Source: Longibacter sp051155795 (GTDB taxonomy: Bacteria; Bacteroidota; Rhodothermia; Rhodothermales; Salinibacteraceae). From it: a stretch of DNA of 64,000 nucleotides. Positions 16,827 through 25,748 of the stretch are shown here, piece after piece. The stretch covers positions 1 through 64,000 of the forward strand of contig NZ_DAXETW010000037.1 in the NCBI RefSeq assembly GCF_051155795.1, in the 5' to 3' direction. The notes under the pieces are model-generated. The model was not told the origin of the DNA. It searched no databases and saw nothing but the letters and a program-made list of their open reading frames with translations. The translations under genes and the position numbers were made by a program. Within the stretch, counting starts at the first letter, position 1, and every line of letters begins with the position of its first letter.

Positions 16827-17741
16827 ATGACGCGTCTTCTCCCTTCTCTTTCCTGGATCCTCTCTCTCGTGCTCCTGGCTGGATGTGCGTCGTCCGGGAC
16901 CTCCTACACGCAGGCGGAAGCCGATCGCATCACGTCGACCATCGACAGCCTGCGTTCGGCCGCCGACCTTCGCAATCCGAACCTGCATTCGACGCTCTGG
17001 CAGCAGACGGCGGTCGAGTACACGGGTGTGACGCGCGGCGCGTATCGCCTGGCGGAGGTGATGCTAGATCGCGGCCTGCAGGACTCAACGTGGACCGCGT
17101 CGCTCGAACAGTCGGAGCAGGGCTCAGACGCCTACCGCGAGCTTCCGCCCGCGGTCGTGCTGGACGTGGATGAGACCGTGCTCGACAACTCAGCCTATCA
17201 GGCTCGCCTGGTGCTCGACAATCGGAGCTACGGCACCGACTCGTGGAAAGCCTGGTGCCGAGAAGCAAAGGCGGATCCGGTACCGGGAGCGCTGGCCTTC
17301 ACAGAGGCCGCAGCCGCCCGGGGCGTGCAAGTCATCTACCTGACGAATCGGGACGCGGATGTGGAAGCGGCTACGCGGGAAAATCTGAAGGATCTCGGGT
17401 TTCCACTGGATCCGGATGAAGATGTCATTCTCACGCAGGGAGAGATCCCCGCATGGACACCGTCAGACAAAACGCCGCGGCGCGAGGCGGTTGCCGAGGC
17501 CTACCGAATCGTCCTTCTGATCGGAGACAATTTCGGTGACTTTGCCGGCGAGGTGGACGTCACCGTCGAGCAGCGACGGGACCGCGCCGAGCAGTTTCAG
17601 GCCTACTGGGGCACGCGGTGGATTACCCTGCCGAACCCGCAGTACGGTTCGTGGGAGGGAGCGACCTTCGGATTTGACTACGCCCTGCCCCCACTTCAGA
17701 AACTCCGCGATAAGCATGAGACGCTACGCCCGAAGAGATAA
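16827..17741 (+). CDS. HAD-family acid phosphatase, 5'-nucleotidase lipoprotein e(P4)-like
   Basis: 304-residue lipoprotein phosphatase of the e(P4)/class C acid-phosphatase group, which dephosphorylates nucleotides and similar substrates outside the cytoplasm. The lipobox is LLAGC with C20. The HAD motif I is D113-V-D115-E-T, followed by 'NSAYQ'; motif II 'VIYLTNRD' and motif III/IV 'LLIGDNFGDF' are all present. The ATG at 16776 would spoil the signal peptide, so 16827 is preferred. It may scavenge phosphate or nucleosides at the envelope. Confidence 0.9.
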   Translation: MTRLLPSLSWILSLVLLAGCASSGTSYTQAEADRITSTIDSLRSAADLRNPNLHSTLWQQTAVEYTGVTRGAYRLAEVMLDRGLQDSTWTASLEQSEQGSDAYRELPPAVVLDVDETVLDNSAYQARLVLDNRSYGTDSWKAWCREAKADPVPGALAFTEAAAARGVQVIYLTNRDADVEAATRENLKDLGFPLDPDEDVILTQGEIPAWTPSDKTPRREAVAEAYRIVLLIGDNFGDFAGEVDVTVEQRRDRAEQFQAYWGTRWITLPNPQYGSWEGATFGFDYALPPLQKLRDKHETLRPKR

Positions 17742-17786
17742 ACGATCCCTGCGCCGTCGGCATCATTGTCCAGTAGAAGCACCCGT

Positions 17787-19478
17787 ATGACCATCGAAGA
17801 CGCAACCTTCGTCGTCACCGATACGGAGACGACCGGGACCAAGGCCGCCTCCAACCGCATCATCGAAATCGGCGCCGTAAAGGTGGAGGCCGGCGAGATC
17901 ACCGACCGGTTTCAGCAACTGGTGAACCCCGAGCGAACTATACCGTCGCGCATCACGCATCTGACGGGTATCACGACGGGGATGGTGTTCGATCAGCCGA
18001 CGATGGAGTCCGTGATGCCGCAGTACCTCGACTTCCTCGGGGACGGGATCCTGGTGGCGCACAACCTGCCGTTCGACCTGCGCTTCCTGAACGCCGAGTG
18101 CAGCCGGCTTGGACTCGATGACCTGCCGAATCAAACCCTGTGCAGTCTGCGCCTCGCCCGGCGCCTGCTCCCCGGTCTTCGCTCGAAAGGACTCAGCCGA
18201 CTGGCTCAGTTTTACGGCATCAATGTGAACGGGCGACACCGTGCGCTCGGTGATGCGGAGGCGACCGGAATCATTCTCCAGCGCTTCTTCCGGCAGCTCG
18301 ACTTCGAGCACGACATTCACGATGTCCACGAAGTGCTCGCCTTTCAGAACCGGAAATACACAAAGGTGCGAAAGGCGCCCAAGCATCTGAAGAAACTCCG
18401 GGAGGACGTGCTGCCCGATCTACCGGATGCGCCGGGCGTGTACTTCCTCAAGACCAGCAGCGGCAAGATTCTCTACATCGGGAAAGCGAAGCAGCTGTCC
18501 GAACGCGTGCGAAGTTACTTCACCGCCATCGAATCGAAGGATGCCCGCAAGCGCAAGTTGATGAGCAAGGTGCGCCGGGTGGAGTGGACGGAAACGGATA
18601 CCGAGCTGGAGGCCCTGCTGTTGGAGTCGCGCCTGATCAAGGAGAAGAAGCCGTCCTACAACAAAGCGCAGAAACGGTACCGGCATCGGCCGTTCATCAA
18701 GCTACAGACGGACGAGGAATTTCCCCGCGTGGGGTGGCAGCGGGCGATCTCGGACGACGGTGCCGAATACTACGGACCGCTGCGAAGCCGAAAGCAGGCT
18801 GAGCTCGTGATCGAGGTGATCAGCCGGTTTTTCGGCTTGCGCGAGTGCGACGACTCGGAGCTATCCCTCGGGCAGCGGTGCCTGTACGCCGACATGGAAC
18901 GGTGCACGGCGCCGTGCGAGAATGACGACGCGGAGCGGTATGGGCAGCAGGTCGAACGTGTTCGGCAGTTTCTCCGCGGTCAGGATACATCCGTACTCGA
19001 CGACCTGGACGAACGGATGCAGCAGGCCTCACGGCATCTCGAATTCGAGAAAGCCGCTACCTTTCGTGACTGGTTACAGACGCTGGACCGGATGCTGGAG
19101 AAGCAAAAGGCGGTGGCCGCGCCGGTTCTGGATCACAACGCTGCGCTTGTTCAGCCGCACAAAGACGAGGGGACGGCGGACGTTTTCCTGGTACGGTTTG
19201 GCAAATTCACGGCGTCGCTGTGCGTGACGTGTCCCGCCACGCCGGACGAGGTCCGTCTCCTCACGGACGCCGTCAAAACCGCTTTTCTGGATGCCGGCGA
19301 TCGGCCCGACGCGCTCACGAAACGGGATCAGGATGAAATCCGCCTCCTCTCGCACTGGATGTATATGCACCGATCGGAATTGATCTCCGTCCGCTGGCAG
19401 GGGGGCACGCCGTCGGATTTCGCCGCAAGGATTGCAGACGTGATCAATGGCCCCGCCGATCTGTCGGAGGCCGCGTAG
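17787..19478 (+). CDS. DEDDh exonuclease / GIY-YIG UvrC-like nuclease fusion
   Basis: 563-residue protein with a DnaQ-type 3'-5' exonuclease at the N-terminus (D12 and E14 in DTET, 'HNLPFD', 'HRALGDAEA'; residues about 5-170) and a GIY-YIG endonuclease domain (GVY at 217-219, YIG at 230-232). A UvrC-like cysteine-containing region, an Asp/Glu-rich part and a UVR-type helix 'FEKAATFRDWL' follow. It resembles the DnaQ-UvrC hybrid (Cho-like) proteins known in several phyla, which may act in excision repair beside UvrC. A TTG at 17766 is possible, but the ATG at 17787 directly precedes the exonuclease fold. Confidence 0.88.
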   Translation: MTIEDATFVVTDTETTGTKAASNRIIEIGAVKVEAGEITDRFQQLVNPERTIPSRITHLTGITTGMVFDQPTMESVMPQYLDFLGDGILVAHNLPFDLRFLNAECSRLGLDDLPNQTLCSLRLARRLLPGLRSKGLSRLAQFYGINVNGRHRALGDAEATGIILQRFFRQLDFEHDIHDVHEVLAFQNRKYTKVRKAPKHLKKLREDVLPDLPDAPGVYFLKTSSGKILYIGKAKQLSERVRSYFTAIESKDARKRKLMSKVRRVEWTETDTELEALLLESRLIKEKKPSYNKAQKRYRHRPFIKLQTDEEFPRVGWQRAISDDGAEYYGPLRSRKQAELVIEVISRFFGLRECDDSELSLGQRCLYADMERCTAPCENDDAERYGQQVERVRQFLRGQDTSVLDDLDERMQQASRHLEFEKAATFRDWLQTLDRMLEKQKAVAAPVLDHNAALVQPHKDEGTADVFLVRFGKFTASLCVTCPATPDEVRLLTDAVKTAFLDAGDRPDALTKRDQDEIRLLSHWMYMHRSELISVRWQGGTPSDFAARIADVINGPADLSEAA

Positions 19479-19825
19479 AGCGTATGGCTGGATCAGAGCG
19501 TGCTGTTCGGTCTCCCCGGTGCGGCGTCATTCGTTCCGCATTCGCTTTGCACGTCGTGCACCGTAGCGGCACGCATTGATCACCTGCTCGCGCGCGTCAC
19601 GGGTCTCCCGCGTAAGCCGCTGCTTCATCTGCGCAATCGCCCTGTGCACGTTTTCAGCCGTCCTTTCTGCCGGAAGCGAACGACGGGAACAGACCGTTCG
19701 CTTCGGGCCGGTACCGCTGCCGCGTGGCGCGCTCGTTCACGTGGCACAAGGGTTTTTTTCCAGTTGAGCGGCAATATCGATCGACGCCCCTTGCCTGGCG
19801 TCGAATATCCATCGGTACGGCCGTG

Positions 19826-19957
19826 TTACAGGAAGAAGAAATATGCCGAGGCCAGGGCAACGATCACGATCACGGCGCCCGCGATCACAGTGCGTGTGAT
19901 CTCCTGCGATCGAGGGCGTCTCCGCGGCTCTCGTTCTGAACGCTGCGTCGATTTCAT
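19826..19957 (-). CDS. Small single-pass membrane protein, 43 aa
   Basis: An ATG frame of 43 residues reads a basic, Arg-rich head (MKSTQRSEREPRRRPRSQ), then one hydrophobic helix of about 20 residues ending YFFFL. This is the shape of a small tail-anchored membrane protein with its head in the cytoplasm. The sharp polar-to-hydrophobic switch is unlikely by chance, but no homologue is known to me. A further short frame on the same strand (about 19520-19640) encodes only basic residues and was not called. Confidence 0.5.
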   Translation of the reverse strand: MKSTQRSEREPRRRPRSQEITRTVIAGAVIVIVALASAYFFFL

Positions 19958-20148
19958 GATTTCGTCTGGTGTCTGGTAACAAGGTCTGGGACGAATCGGT
20001 CGGAGCCGCTCCGGCAGGGATTCCGCCCTGCCCGCACGTCACCCACGAAGATGCGGGTTTCGCGCTACGCCGTCCTGCGTCGGCGTTGATCTTTCGGATG
20101 GGAGGAGGGCCGAACGCGCTGTCGGAGAAACCCCGACAATGCTGGGCC

Positions 20149-20196
20149 CCGTGAGTGTAGGGACCCGTGAGTGTAGGGGCCCGACAGTGTAGGGGC
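20149..20196. repeat. Three 16-base tandem repeats
   Basis: Three direct copies with a 16-base period share the core AGTGTAGGG followed by RCCCG: the first two copies read GTGAGTGTAG, the third GACAGTGTAG. They lie just beyond the stop codon of the PfkB kinase gene on its downstream side. The function is unknown. Confidence 0.7.
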
Positions 20197-20207
20197 GAGC
20201 CAGTCGA

Positions 20208-21152
20208 TCAACCGGTTTTCCACCCGTCGATGGGTTCGATTCCGGTGAGCGGTCCCACAGACTGGAGCTTCTGAGCGGCGACCTCGCTGCCGAGCCGCGC
20301 GGCACGAAACGGGTCGTGTCCGTCGATGCTGGCCGAAAGAAACCCACCCCAGAACGCGTCTCCGGCGCCCGTCGCGTCGGCCACCGCATCGACGGGAACC
20401 GCCGGCACGATTTTGATCTCAGCACCGCCGTCGCGGGAGACGCGGCACCCTTCCGGGCCGCGCGTGAGGCACACGACGTCCGCACCCCAGTCGTGAAGCT
20501 GCTGGACGCGATCCGGGGACGAGCCATCGGTGCCGAAGAGCCGGTCCAGGTCGTCGTCGCTCACCTTGACGTACGACGCCCGTGAGACAACGTCCCGGAG
20601 CACCGTCGCCGCTTCATCACGGTCCGGCCAGATGCCCGGTGCATAGTTCACATCGATGGAGCACCGTCCCCCGGCAGCGTCCGCCGTTCGCAATGCAGAC
20701 AGGATCACCGACCGGGCCGGCTCCCGGCTCAGAGCGAATGCCGTCGTGTGGACGATGCCTGCCGATTGCAGGACGCCGTCTGGTATCTGTTCCTCGCGAA
20801 GCTGTGCGTCCGCGTGTCGGTAGGCGATGAACTCCGAGGTGGCCGTGCTCCGCGAGAGCACGACGCACGTGGTCGGAGCCTTCATAGCGGTTCGGATAAA
20901 GCGTGTGTCCACGCCCACGCCGCCGAGTTCATCGTGGAGGAAGGTGCCGAGGCCGTCGTCGCCAACGCACGCTACGAGCGCCGCCCGCTGTCCTGTGAGC
21001 GCCACCGTCCGAACCAGATTGGCCGGGCTTCCGCCCTGTCGCCGTTCGAACGAGGGCGTCTCCCGCAGGGTGCCCTCCGGGTAGGTGCCGATCAGGTCGA
21101 CGAGGAGTTCGCCGAGGGCCAGGACATCGTAGGCGGAGAGGGAGGAAGACAT
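20208..21152 (-). CDS. PfkB-family carbohydrate kinase (fructokinase-like)
   Basis: 314-residue sugar kinase of the ribokinase/PfkB family. Signature 1 is 'GGSPANLVRTVALTG' near residue 40; signature 2 is 'DATGAGDAFWGG' with the anion hole GAGD at 262-265 and catalytic base D265. The early 'ALGELLVDLIG' block is usual for fructokinases, so fructose phosphorylation is the best guess, but adenosine or other sugars are possible. It is transcribed alone, divergent from the N-ATPase operon across 635 bases. Confidence 0.85.
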   Translation of the reverse strand: MSSSLSAYDVLALGELLVDLIGTYPEGTLRETPSFERRQGGSPANLVRTVALTGQRAALVACVGDDGLGTFLHDELGGVGVDTRFIRTAMKAPTTCVVLSRSTATSEFIAYRHADAQLREEQIPDGVLQSAGIVHTTAFALSREPARSVILSALRTADAAGGRCSIDVNYAPGIWPDRDEAATVLRDVVSRASYVKVSDDDLDRLFGTDGSSPDRVQQLHDWGADVVCLTRGPEGCRVSRDGGAEIKIVPAVPVDAVADATGAGDAFWGGFLSASIDGHDPFRAARLGSEVAAQKLQSVGPLTGIEPIDGWKTG

Positions 21153-21787
21153 TCGGTCGGATTTGGATGGAAGGTGCGGGAAATCACACAGGGGAAGCGA
21201 TTCAGGGCGTCCGGGTCAGGCCGGGTCTGTGCCTGGAGGTACCAGGATGTCGCTGCAAATAGCTCGAAAAGGTTCTGGAGGACGTTGGGACGACGATAAG
21301 GGCCAACCGCGACCGGGGCGACGCGTCACGAACCTTTGCCCGGCCGGGTTGACGTCGACGGATCCGGATGAGCAGAAGATACAGGCGCAAGGTTGGAAAT
21401 TCAGCAGGAAGGGGGGGCGGCGATGCCGGCATGACAAAATTCGCCGACCGGAAGCCCCGGCCATGGATGCCATCAACAGATGCACGTCCATGGCCTCGTT
21501 GGCGGGCCAGCCTACCGTGCCGACGCATGGCGGTGATCCGCGGTTGTCGCCTATCGCTGAATCTGCACCGTGGTCGCCCGCGTGATGATGGCAGCGGCCG
21601 TCCGGTTGCAATCAGTGAGCGACACCCATCCCGCAGGCGAAGGAGATGGAGGAATATTCGCACACGAAGAGCAGACGATCTCCGCTTGATGATTCAGGAA
21701 TTCCCCCCTACGTCGCGTCAGGCGGTTCGGTGAGTTTAGTGATTGTAATCCATCATCTATCGTTCGCCGAAGAAGGCGTGCCGACGC
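21153..21787 (+). other. Region upstream of the N-ATPase operon
   Basis: 635 bases between the PfkB gene and atpD, which diverge. Frames of up to 153 codons are open on both strands but overlap one another, are rich in Arg, Pro and Ser, and show no domain or signal peptide. The operon promoter is expected here; the last 80 bases before atpD are A/T-richer. No palindrome or terminator stands out. Confidence 0.5.
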
Positions 21788-23260
21788 ATGGACGAAGAGA
21801 CATTCACGTCACGTCATCGCGCGTCGGAGAGGCGATCCGACCATGCGGGAAGCGATTCCGGGGAATCGCCCCGTGGAACCGTTGTCTCCGTGCGCGGAAG
21901 CGTCGTGGACGTCCGCTTTTCCGGGAATCTTCCCGACGTTCACAGCCGATTGCTGGCAGGGCCCGTCGTTTTAGAGGTGGTCGAGCATGTGAACGTCATG
22001 ACCGTGCGGACGCTTGCGCTTATGCGGACGCACGGACTGGCACGGGGCGATGCGGTCACGGACACGGGACAGCCCTTGCAGGTGCCAGTCGGACGTGCGA
22101 CGCTGGGTCGCGTCTTCAACGTGATGGGCGAAACGATCGACAAAAAGCCGCCACTGGACGAACCGATGCGGCGGTCGATTCACGGCCCGCCGGTACCCAT
22201 TTCGGAGCAGGCGGCGCGGCGCGAGATCCTGCATACGGGGATCAAGGCCATCGACCTTCTCGCCCCCATCGAGCGCGGAGGAAAGGCCGGGCTGTTCGGC
22301 GGTGCCGGGGTGGGCAAGACCGTGCTCCTGATGGAAATGATCCGCAACATGGTCGCGGTTTACGAAGGGGTAAGCCTGTTCTGCGGCATTGGAGAGCGTT
22401 GCCGCGAGGCGGAAGAATTGTATCGCGAAACGGAGCAGGCCGGTGTATTAGATGACACGGTGCTCGTTTTCGGGCAGATGAATGAATCCCCGGGCGCTCG
22501 CTTCCGCGTCGGACATGCCGCGCTCACGATGGCGGAGTACTTCCGGGACGACGAACGTCAGGATGTGCTGCTGCTCATCGACAACATCTTTCGTTTCGTT
22601 CAGGCCGGTACAGAAGTTTCCGGGCTGATGGGCCGTTTTCCGTCGCGCCTCGGGTACCAGCCGACGCTCGGCACGGAGCTCTCGGGTCTTGAGGAGCGCA
22701 TCGCGAGCACACGTACCGGCTCGATCACGTCCGTGCAGGCGGTGTACGTGCCGGCCGACGATTTCACCGATCCGGCGGTCACGCATACATTCACGCACCT
22801 GTCCGCGTCCATCGTCCTCTCGCGTGACCGGGCGAGTCAGGGTCTGTATCCGGCGATTGATCCGCTGGGGTCGAGTTCCAATATGCTGAGTCCCCGAATT
22901 GCCGGGGAGCGGCACTACCGGGTGGCGCGGTCTGTCCGCGAAACGCTTGCACAGTACGAGGACCTGAAGGATATCATCGCCATGCTCGGCATGGAGGAGT
23001 TGTCGCGAGACGACCAGAGAACCGTACATCGAGCGCGTCGGCTGGAGCGATTCCTTACGCAGCCGTTCGTTGTCACGGAGCCGTTTACTACCATGCAGGG
23101 ACGTTCTGTTTCGCTGGACGCAACACTCGACGGGTGCGAACGCATTCTGAACGATGAATTCGCCGGCTATCCAGAGAGGGAGCTGTACATGATTGGCCGC
23201 ATCGAAGAGGCTGAACAACGGCACCGCGACGCTTCGGTGGAGGGACGCTCCGATGAATGA
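21788..23260 (+). CDS. atpD: N-type ATPase beta subunit
   Basis: Catalytic beta subunit of an F-type ATPase. The P-loop GGAGVGKT is at 171-178 with K177; 'LLLIDNIFRFVQAG' is the Walker B region and 'YVPADDFTDPAVTHTFTHL' the conserved catalytic-site stretch. At 490 residues it is slightly longer than usual owing to a polar N-terminal tail. Being first in the order D-C-Q-R-B-E-F-A-G marks the N-ATPase, a laterally transferred relative of the housekeeping F-ATPase. The last codons overlap atpC by 8 bases. Confidence 0.95.
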   Translation: MDEETFTSRHRASERRSDHAGSDSGESPRGTVVSVRGSVVDVRFSGNLPDVHSRLLAGPVVLEVVEHVNVMTVRTLALMRTHGLARGDAVTDTGQPLQVPVGRATLGRVFNVMGETIDKKPPLDEPMRRSIHGPPVPISEQAARREILHTGIKAIDLLAPIERGGKAGLFGGAGVGKTVLLMEMIRNMVAVYEGVSLFCGIGERCREAEELYRETEQAGVLDDTVLVFGQMNESPGARFRVGHAALTMAEYFRDDERQDVLLLIDNIFRFVQAGTEVSGLMGRFPSRLGYQPTLGTELSGLEERIASTRTGSITSVQAVYVPADDFTDPAVTHTFTHLSASIVLSRDRASQGLYPAIDPLGSSSNMLSPRIAGERHYRVARSVRETLAQYEDLKDIIAMLGMEELSRDDQRTVHRARRLERFLTQPFVVTEPFTTMQGRSVSLDATLDGCERILNDEFAGYPERELYMIGRIEEAEQRHRDASVEGRSDE

Positions 23261-23651
23261 CGCCGACGGGATGACTCTGCTGGTGCTTCTCCCGGAAAAG
23301 GTGCTGCTGCGACGGCCGGTTCAAAAAGTCGTAGCAGACGGACAGAGCGGGTCCTTTGGCCTGCTTCCGAGACATGTTGACTTCGCGGAGGTCCTCGTTC
23401 CCGGCATCCTCTCATTCGTCCCGATGGGCGTGGGGGACGAGGTTTTTGTTGCTGTGGATGACGGTCTGCTGGTCAAGTGCGGCCGAATGGTGCGTGTCTC
23501 GGTACGAAACGCGGTGATTGGGCCGGAGCTGGGCGCGCTGGAGCAGACGGTGCGCGACCGATTCCAGCAGATCGATGACCGGGAGCAAACGATACGAACG
23601 GCGCTCGCGAAACTGGAGTCGGAGGTGATTCGACGTTTTATCGATCTGTAA
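23253..23651 (+). CDS. atpC: N-type ATPase epsilon subunit
   Basis: 132-residue epsilon subunit, the central-stalk protein linking gamma to the c ring. The N-terminal beta-sandwich includes 'VADGQSGSFGLLPRHVDF' (about 26-43), the epsilon signature; the C-terminal helices are short and charged. The ATG lies inside the atpD stop region (8-base overlap), suggesting translational coupling, and a Shine-Dalgarno-like GGAGGG lies just upstream, rare in this window. A 238-base gap to atpQ follows, holding no gene I can identify. Confidence 0.9.
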   Translation: MNDADGMTLLVLLPEKVLLRRPVQKVVADGQSGSFGLLPRHVDFAEVLVPGILSFVPMGVGDEVFVAVDDGLLVKCGRMVRVSVRNAVIGPELGALEQTVRDRFQQIDDREQTIRTALAKLESEVIRRFIDL

Positions 23652-23889
23652 TCGCGTGAAACCCTGTTCGGTGAACAACCGTCGGCGATCCAACCTTCCG
23701 GACCTCCCGGCGGTCGGGCCTTAGACGGTCGACCCTCGGACGCTTGACCGACAGCACCTCGCTGATCCCGCGGACCGTGCCTACAGCCCAATTGCTGTCG
23801 GAGTACCGTCCGGCCTGCGACACCATCCGGCCTACGATATGGCGTGAACGGCCGATTCAAGGTCCATCAGTCTATCTCTGAGACAGGTC

Positions 23890-24189
23890 ATGAGCGAGAA
23901 ACCAGACACGGAGGAAGACTTTGCTCAGACGATTCACGAAAAGGAGCAGCGCAAGGCTGACGCGCGAAAACGAAAGCGGCCGGGGATTGTCTTTGGCATG
24001 GGGATGTTCGGGCTCGTTGGGTGGTCTGTCGCCATCCCGACCCTCTTATGCCTGGCTCTTGGCATCTGGATCGACGCCCGGTACGAGACACGGTTTTCCT
24101 GGACGCTCATGATGCTCGCCTTCGGCATCACGTTGGGCGGCATGACGGCATGGTACTGGGTCCGTGAGGAAAGCCGGCACCGTAGATAA
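23890..24189 (+). CDS. atpQ: N-ATPase accessory membrane protein AtpQ
   Basis: 99-residue protein of the AtpI/AtpZ-like type found in N-ATPase operons. A charged N-terminus of about 30 residues (rich in Glu, Lys and Arg) is followed by two membrane helices (about 34-56 and 67-88) and a basic end. The expected role is to help assemble the c ring or to carry cations for the enzyme; neither is shown here. Position between atpC and atpR and size fit AtpQ; sequence alone is too short for certainty. Confidence 0.8.
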   Translation: MSEKPDTEEDFAQTIHEKEQRKADARKRKRPGIVFGMGMFGLVGWSVAIPTLLCLALGIWIDARYETRFSWTLMMLAFGITLGGMTAWYWVREESRHRR

Positions 24190-24312
24190 CCGTGCACAAC
24201 GAGACGAGGATATTTACGGAGCAATCCGACGCTTCGAAGGCGATGCCCCGGTAAGTCATCGTCCGTACAGGCACACCATCCGTTCACCACATGAAGCCAC
24301 GTTGCGAACGAT

Positions 24313-24615
24313 ATGACGTACGTATTGCTGCTTCTTTTCGCCCTTACTGTTGGCCTCGTGCTGGGGCTTCTGTACTTCGGCGGCCTCTGGTTCACAGTCT
24401 CACGGTTACATGAGGTTTCCCACCCAGGATACTTGCTGGCTGGAAGCTTTTTGGTACGGGCAGCCGTCGTTCTTTCCGGCTTTGCCGTCATCACCTACGC
24501 ATTCGGCTCGCGCCTGGAGGTTGTCGGACTGTGCTTGCTCGGCTTCATGATGGTTCGCGTCGTGCTCGTACGCCGATGGGGCCGCGTCCCGCGCGCCTCG
24601 CGCCAGGTGGGATGA
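24313..24615 (+). CDS. atpR: N-ATPase subunit AtpR
   Basis: 100-residue, very hydrophobic protein with three predicted membrane helices (about 2-27, 40-62 and 65-85) and a basic C-terminus. AtpR is found only in N-type ATPase operons, directly before the a subunit, and has been suggested to supply an arginine near the c ring. The 'LVRAAVVLSGF' segment carries such a membrane-embedded arginine (R49). The assignment rests on position, size and this pattern. Confidence 0.82.
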   Translation: MTYVLLLLFALTVGLVLGLLYFGGLWFTVSRLHEVSHPGYLLAGSFLVRAAVVLSGFAVITYAFGSRLEVVGLCLLGFMMVRVVLVRRWGRVPRASRQVG

Positions 24616-24669
24616 TGACGCACGGTCCACGCGGTATGCCCGACACCGATCGATCCCGTCGATGACGCA

Positions 24670-25386
24670 ATGGAGATCAGTCCGGATCAAATCGTTTACT
24701 GGGAATGGCGATTCGTCACCGTCAACGCGACCCTCGTCTACTCATGGATCGTCCTCGTCTTGCTCGGAGTCGGGGCGTGGCTCATCACGCGCAACCTGAC
24801 AGTCGGGCCCGACATCTCGCGCTGGCAGAACGGAATGGAGGTGCTTGTTGGGCAGATTCTGACGCAGATCGAGACGACCGGCCTTCGCCACCCGAGGCGG
24901 TATCTACCGTTCATCGGCACGCTCTTTATCTTCATCGTGACGTGTAACGTCCTCGCCGTCGTGCCCGGGTTTGTCGCACCCACGGCGTCGGTGACAACGC
25001 CGATCGCGCTGGCGATCTGCGTATTCGTCGCGGTCCCCGTCTACGGCATCATGAATCGTGGACTCAAAGCCTATTTCAAGCGCTACATTCGGCCCACGCC
25101 GCTCATGTTGCCGTTTACGATCATCGGAGAAATCTCGCGAACGGTTGCGCTCGGCATCCGACTCTTCGGGAATATGATGAGTGGAAACTTGATTGTCGCC
25201 ATTCTGCTCAGTCTGGCTCCACTTCTTTTTCCCGTTGCTATGCAGGCATTCGGTCTGCTGATCGGCGTCATCCAGGCGTACGTGTTCGCCGTGCTTGCGC
25301 TCGTCTACATCGCGTCCGGTGCACGGGCCCACCAGAATAGCGAGGAATCCGCGCCGGGGGACGCAGAACCTATCTCAGCCGTTTAA
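24670..25386 (+). CDS. atpB: N-type ATPase a subunit
   Basis: 238-residue a subunit, the stator half of the ion channel. The essential arginine R164 lies in 'ALGIRLFGNMMSG', the hallmark of the family, and 'FVFAVLALVYIASGA'-like text near the C-terminus forms the last helix. Five to six membrane helices are visible. It works against the c ring encoded by the next gene, 17 bases downstream. The start ATG has no Shine-Dalgarno sequence. Confidence 0.94.
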   Translation: MEISPDQIVYWEWRFVTVNATLVYSWIVLVLLGVGAWLITRNLTVGPDISRWQNGMEVLVGQILTQIETTGLRHPRRYLPFIGTLFIFIVTCNVLAVVPGFVAPTASVTTPIALAICVFVAVPVYGIMNRGLKAYFKRYIRPTPLMLPFTIIGEISRTVALGIRLFGNMMSGNLIVAILLSLAPLLFPVAMQAFGLLIGVIQAYVFAVLALVYIASGARAHQNSEESAPGDAEPISAV

Positions 25387-25403
25387 TTTCGACATCGGAG
25401 TCC

Positions 25404-25682
25404 ATGGACAGCATTAGCCTTGTTGGAACGGTTTCGATCATTGTTGCGGGACTGACCATTGCCATCGGTTCCATTGGGCCGGCTCTCGGTGAAGGACGCG
25501 CCCTGTCTGAAGCGCTGAACGCTATGGCACAGCAGCCGGATGAGGCCGACACGATCACGCGGACGCTGTTCGTCGGGCTTGCGATGGTGGAATCTACAGC
25601 GATTTATTGCTTCGTGATCTCGCTCATCATCGTGTTCGCGAATCCCTTCTGGGATTTCGTCATCCAGAACGCTGCCCCCTGA
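25404..25682 (+). CDS. atpE: N-type ATPase c subunit with two carboxylates
   Basis: 92-residue hairpin that forms the rotor ring. Helix 2 carries E63-S-T65-A-I-Y68, matching the E-S-T-x-x-Y of the Na+-binding Ilyobacter tartaricus c subunit. Helix 1 carries GPALGEG with E30 where I. tartaricus has Q32. Two carboxylates therefore face the ion site, the pattern described for the proton-coupled N-ATPase ring of Burkholderia pseudomallei. Coupling ion: proton is favoured over sodium here, from these residues only. A GGAG lies close upstream of the start. Confidence 0.93.
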   Translation: MDSISLVGTVSIIVAGLTIAIGSIGPALGEGRALSEALNAMAQQPDEADTITRTLFVGLAMVESTAIYCFVISLIIVFANPFWDFVIQNAAP

Positions 25683-25748
25683 ACACGGCCGAGCGGGAGA
25701 AATCCTTGTTCGGGGTGATGGGCCGTCTAATAGAGGCAAACGGATATC

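Larger units (their letters stand above)
19479..20207 (+). other. Intergenic region holding a small ORF and short repeats
   Basis: 729 bases between convergent genes. Apart from the 43-residue membrane protein and the 16-base tandem repeat, both listed separately, no gene is convincing: the longer frames on both strands are rich in Arg, Pro and Ser and have no recognisable domain. A short hairpin (TGTCGG at 20120-20125 with CCGACA at 20133-20138) lies beyond the PfkB gene and could help end its transcript. Confidence 0.5.

Noticed and set aside
19520..19640. Very short basic minus-strand frame near the 43-residue protein
   Set aside because: Only about 33 codons, all basic residues, with no supporting signal or conservation evidence.
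20225..20250. GGTTCGATTCC string resembling a tRNA T-arm
   Set aside because: It lies inside the PfkB coding sequence and no cloverleaf can be formed around it.
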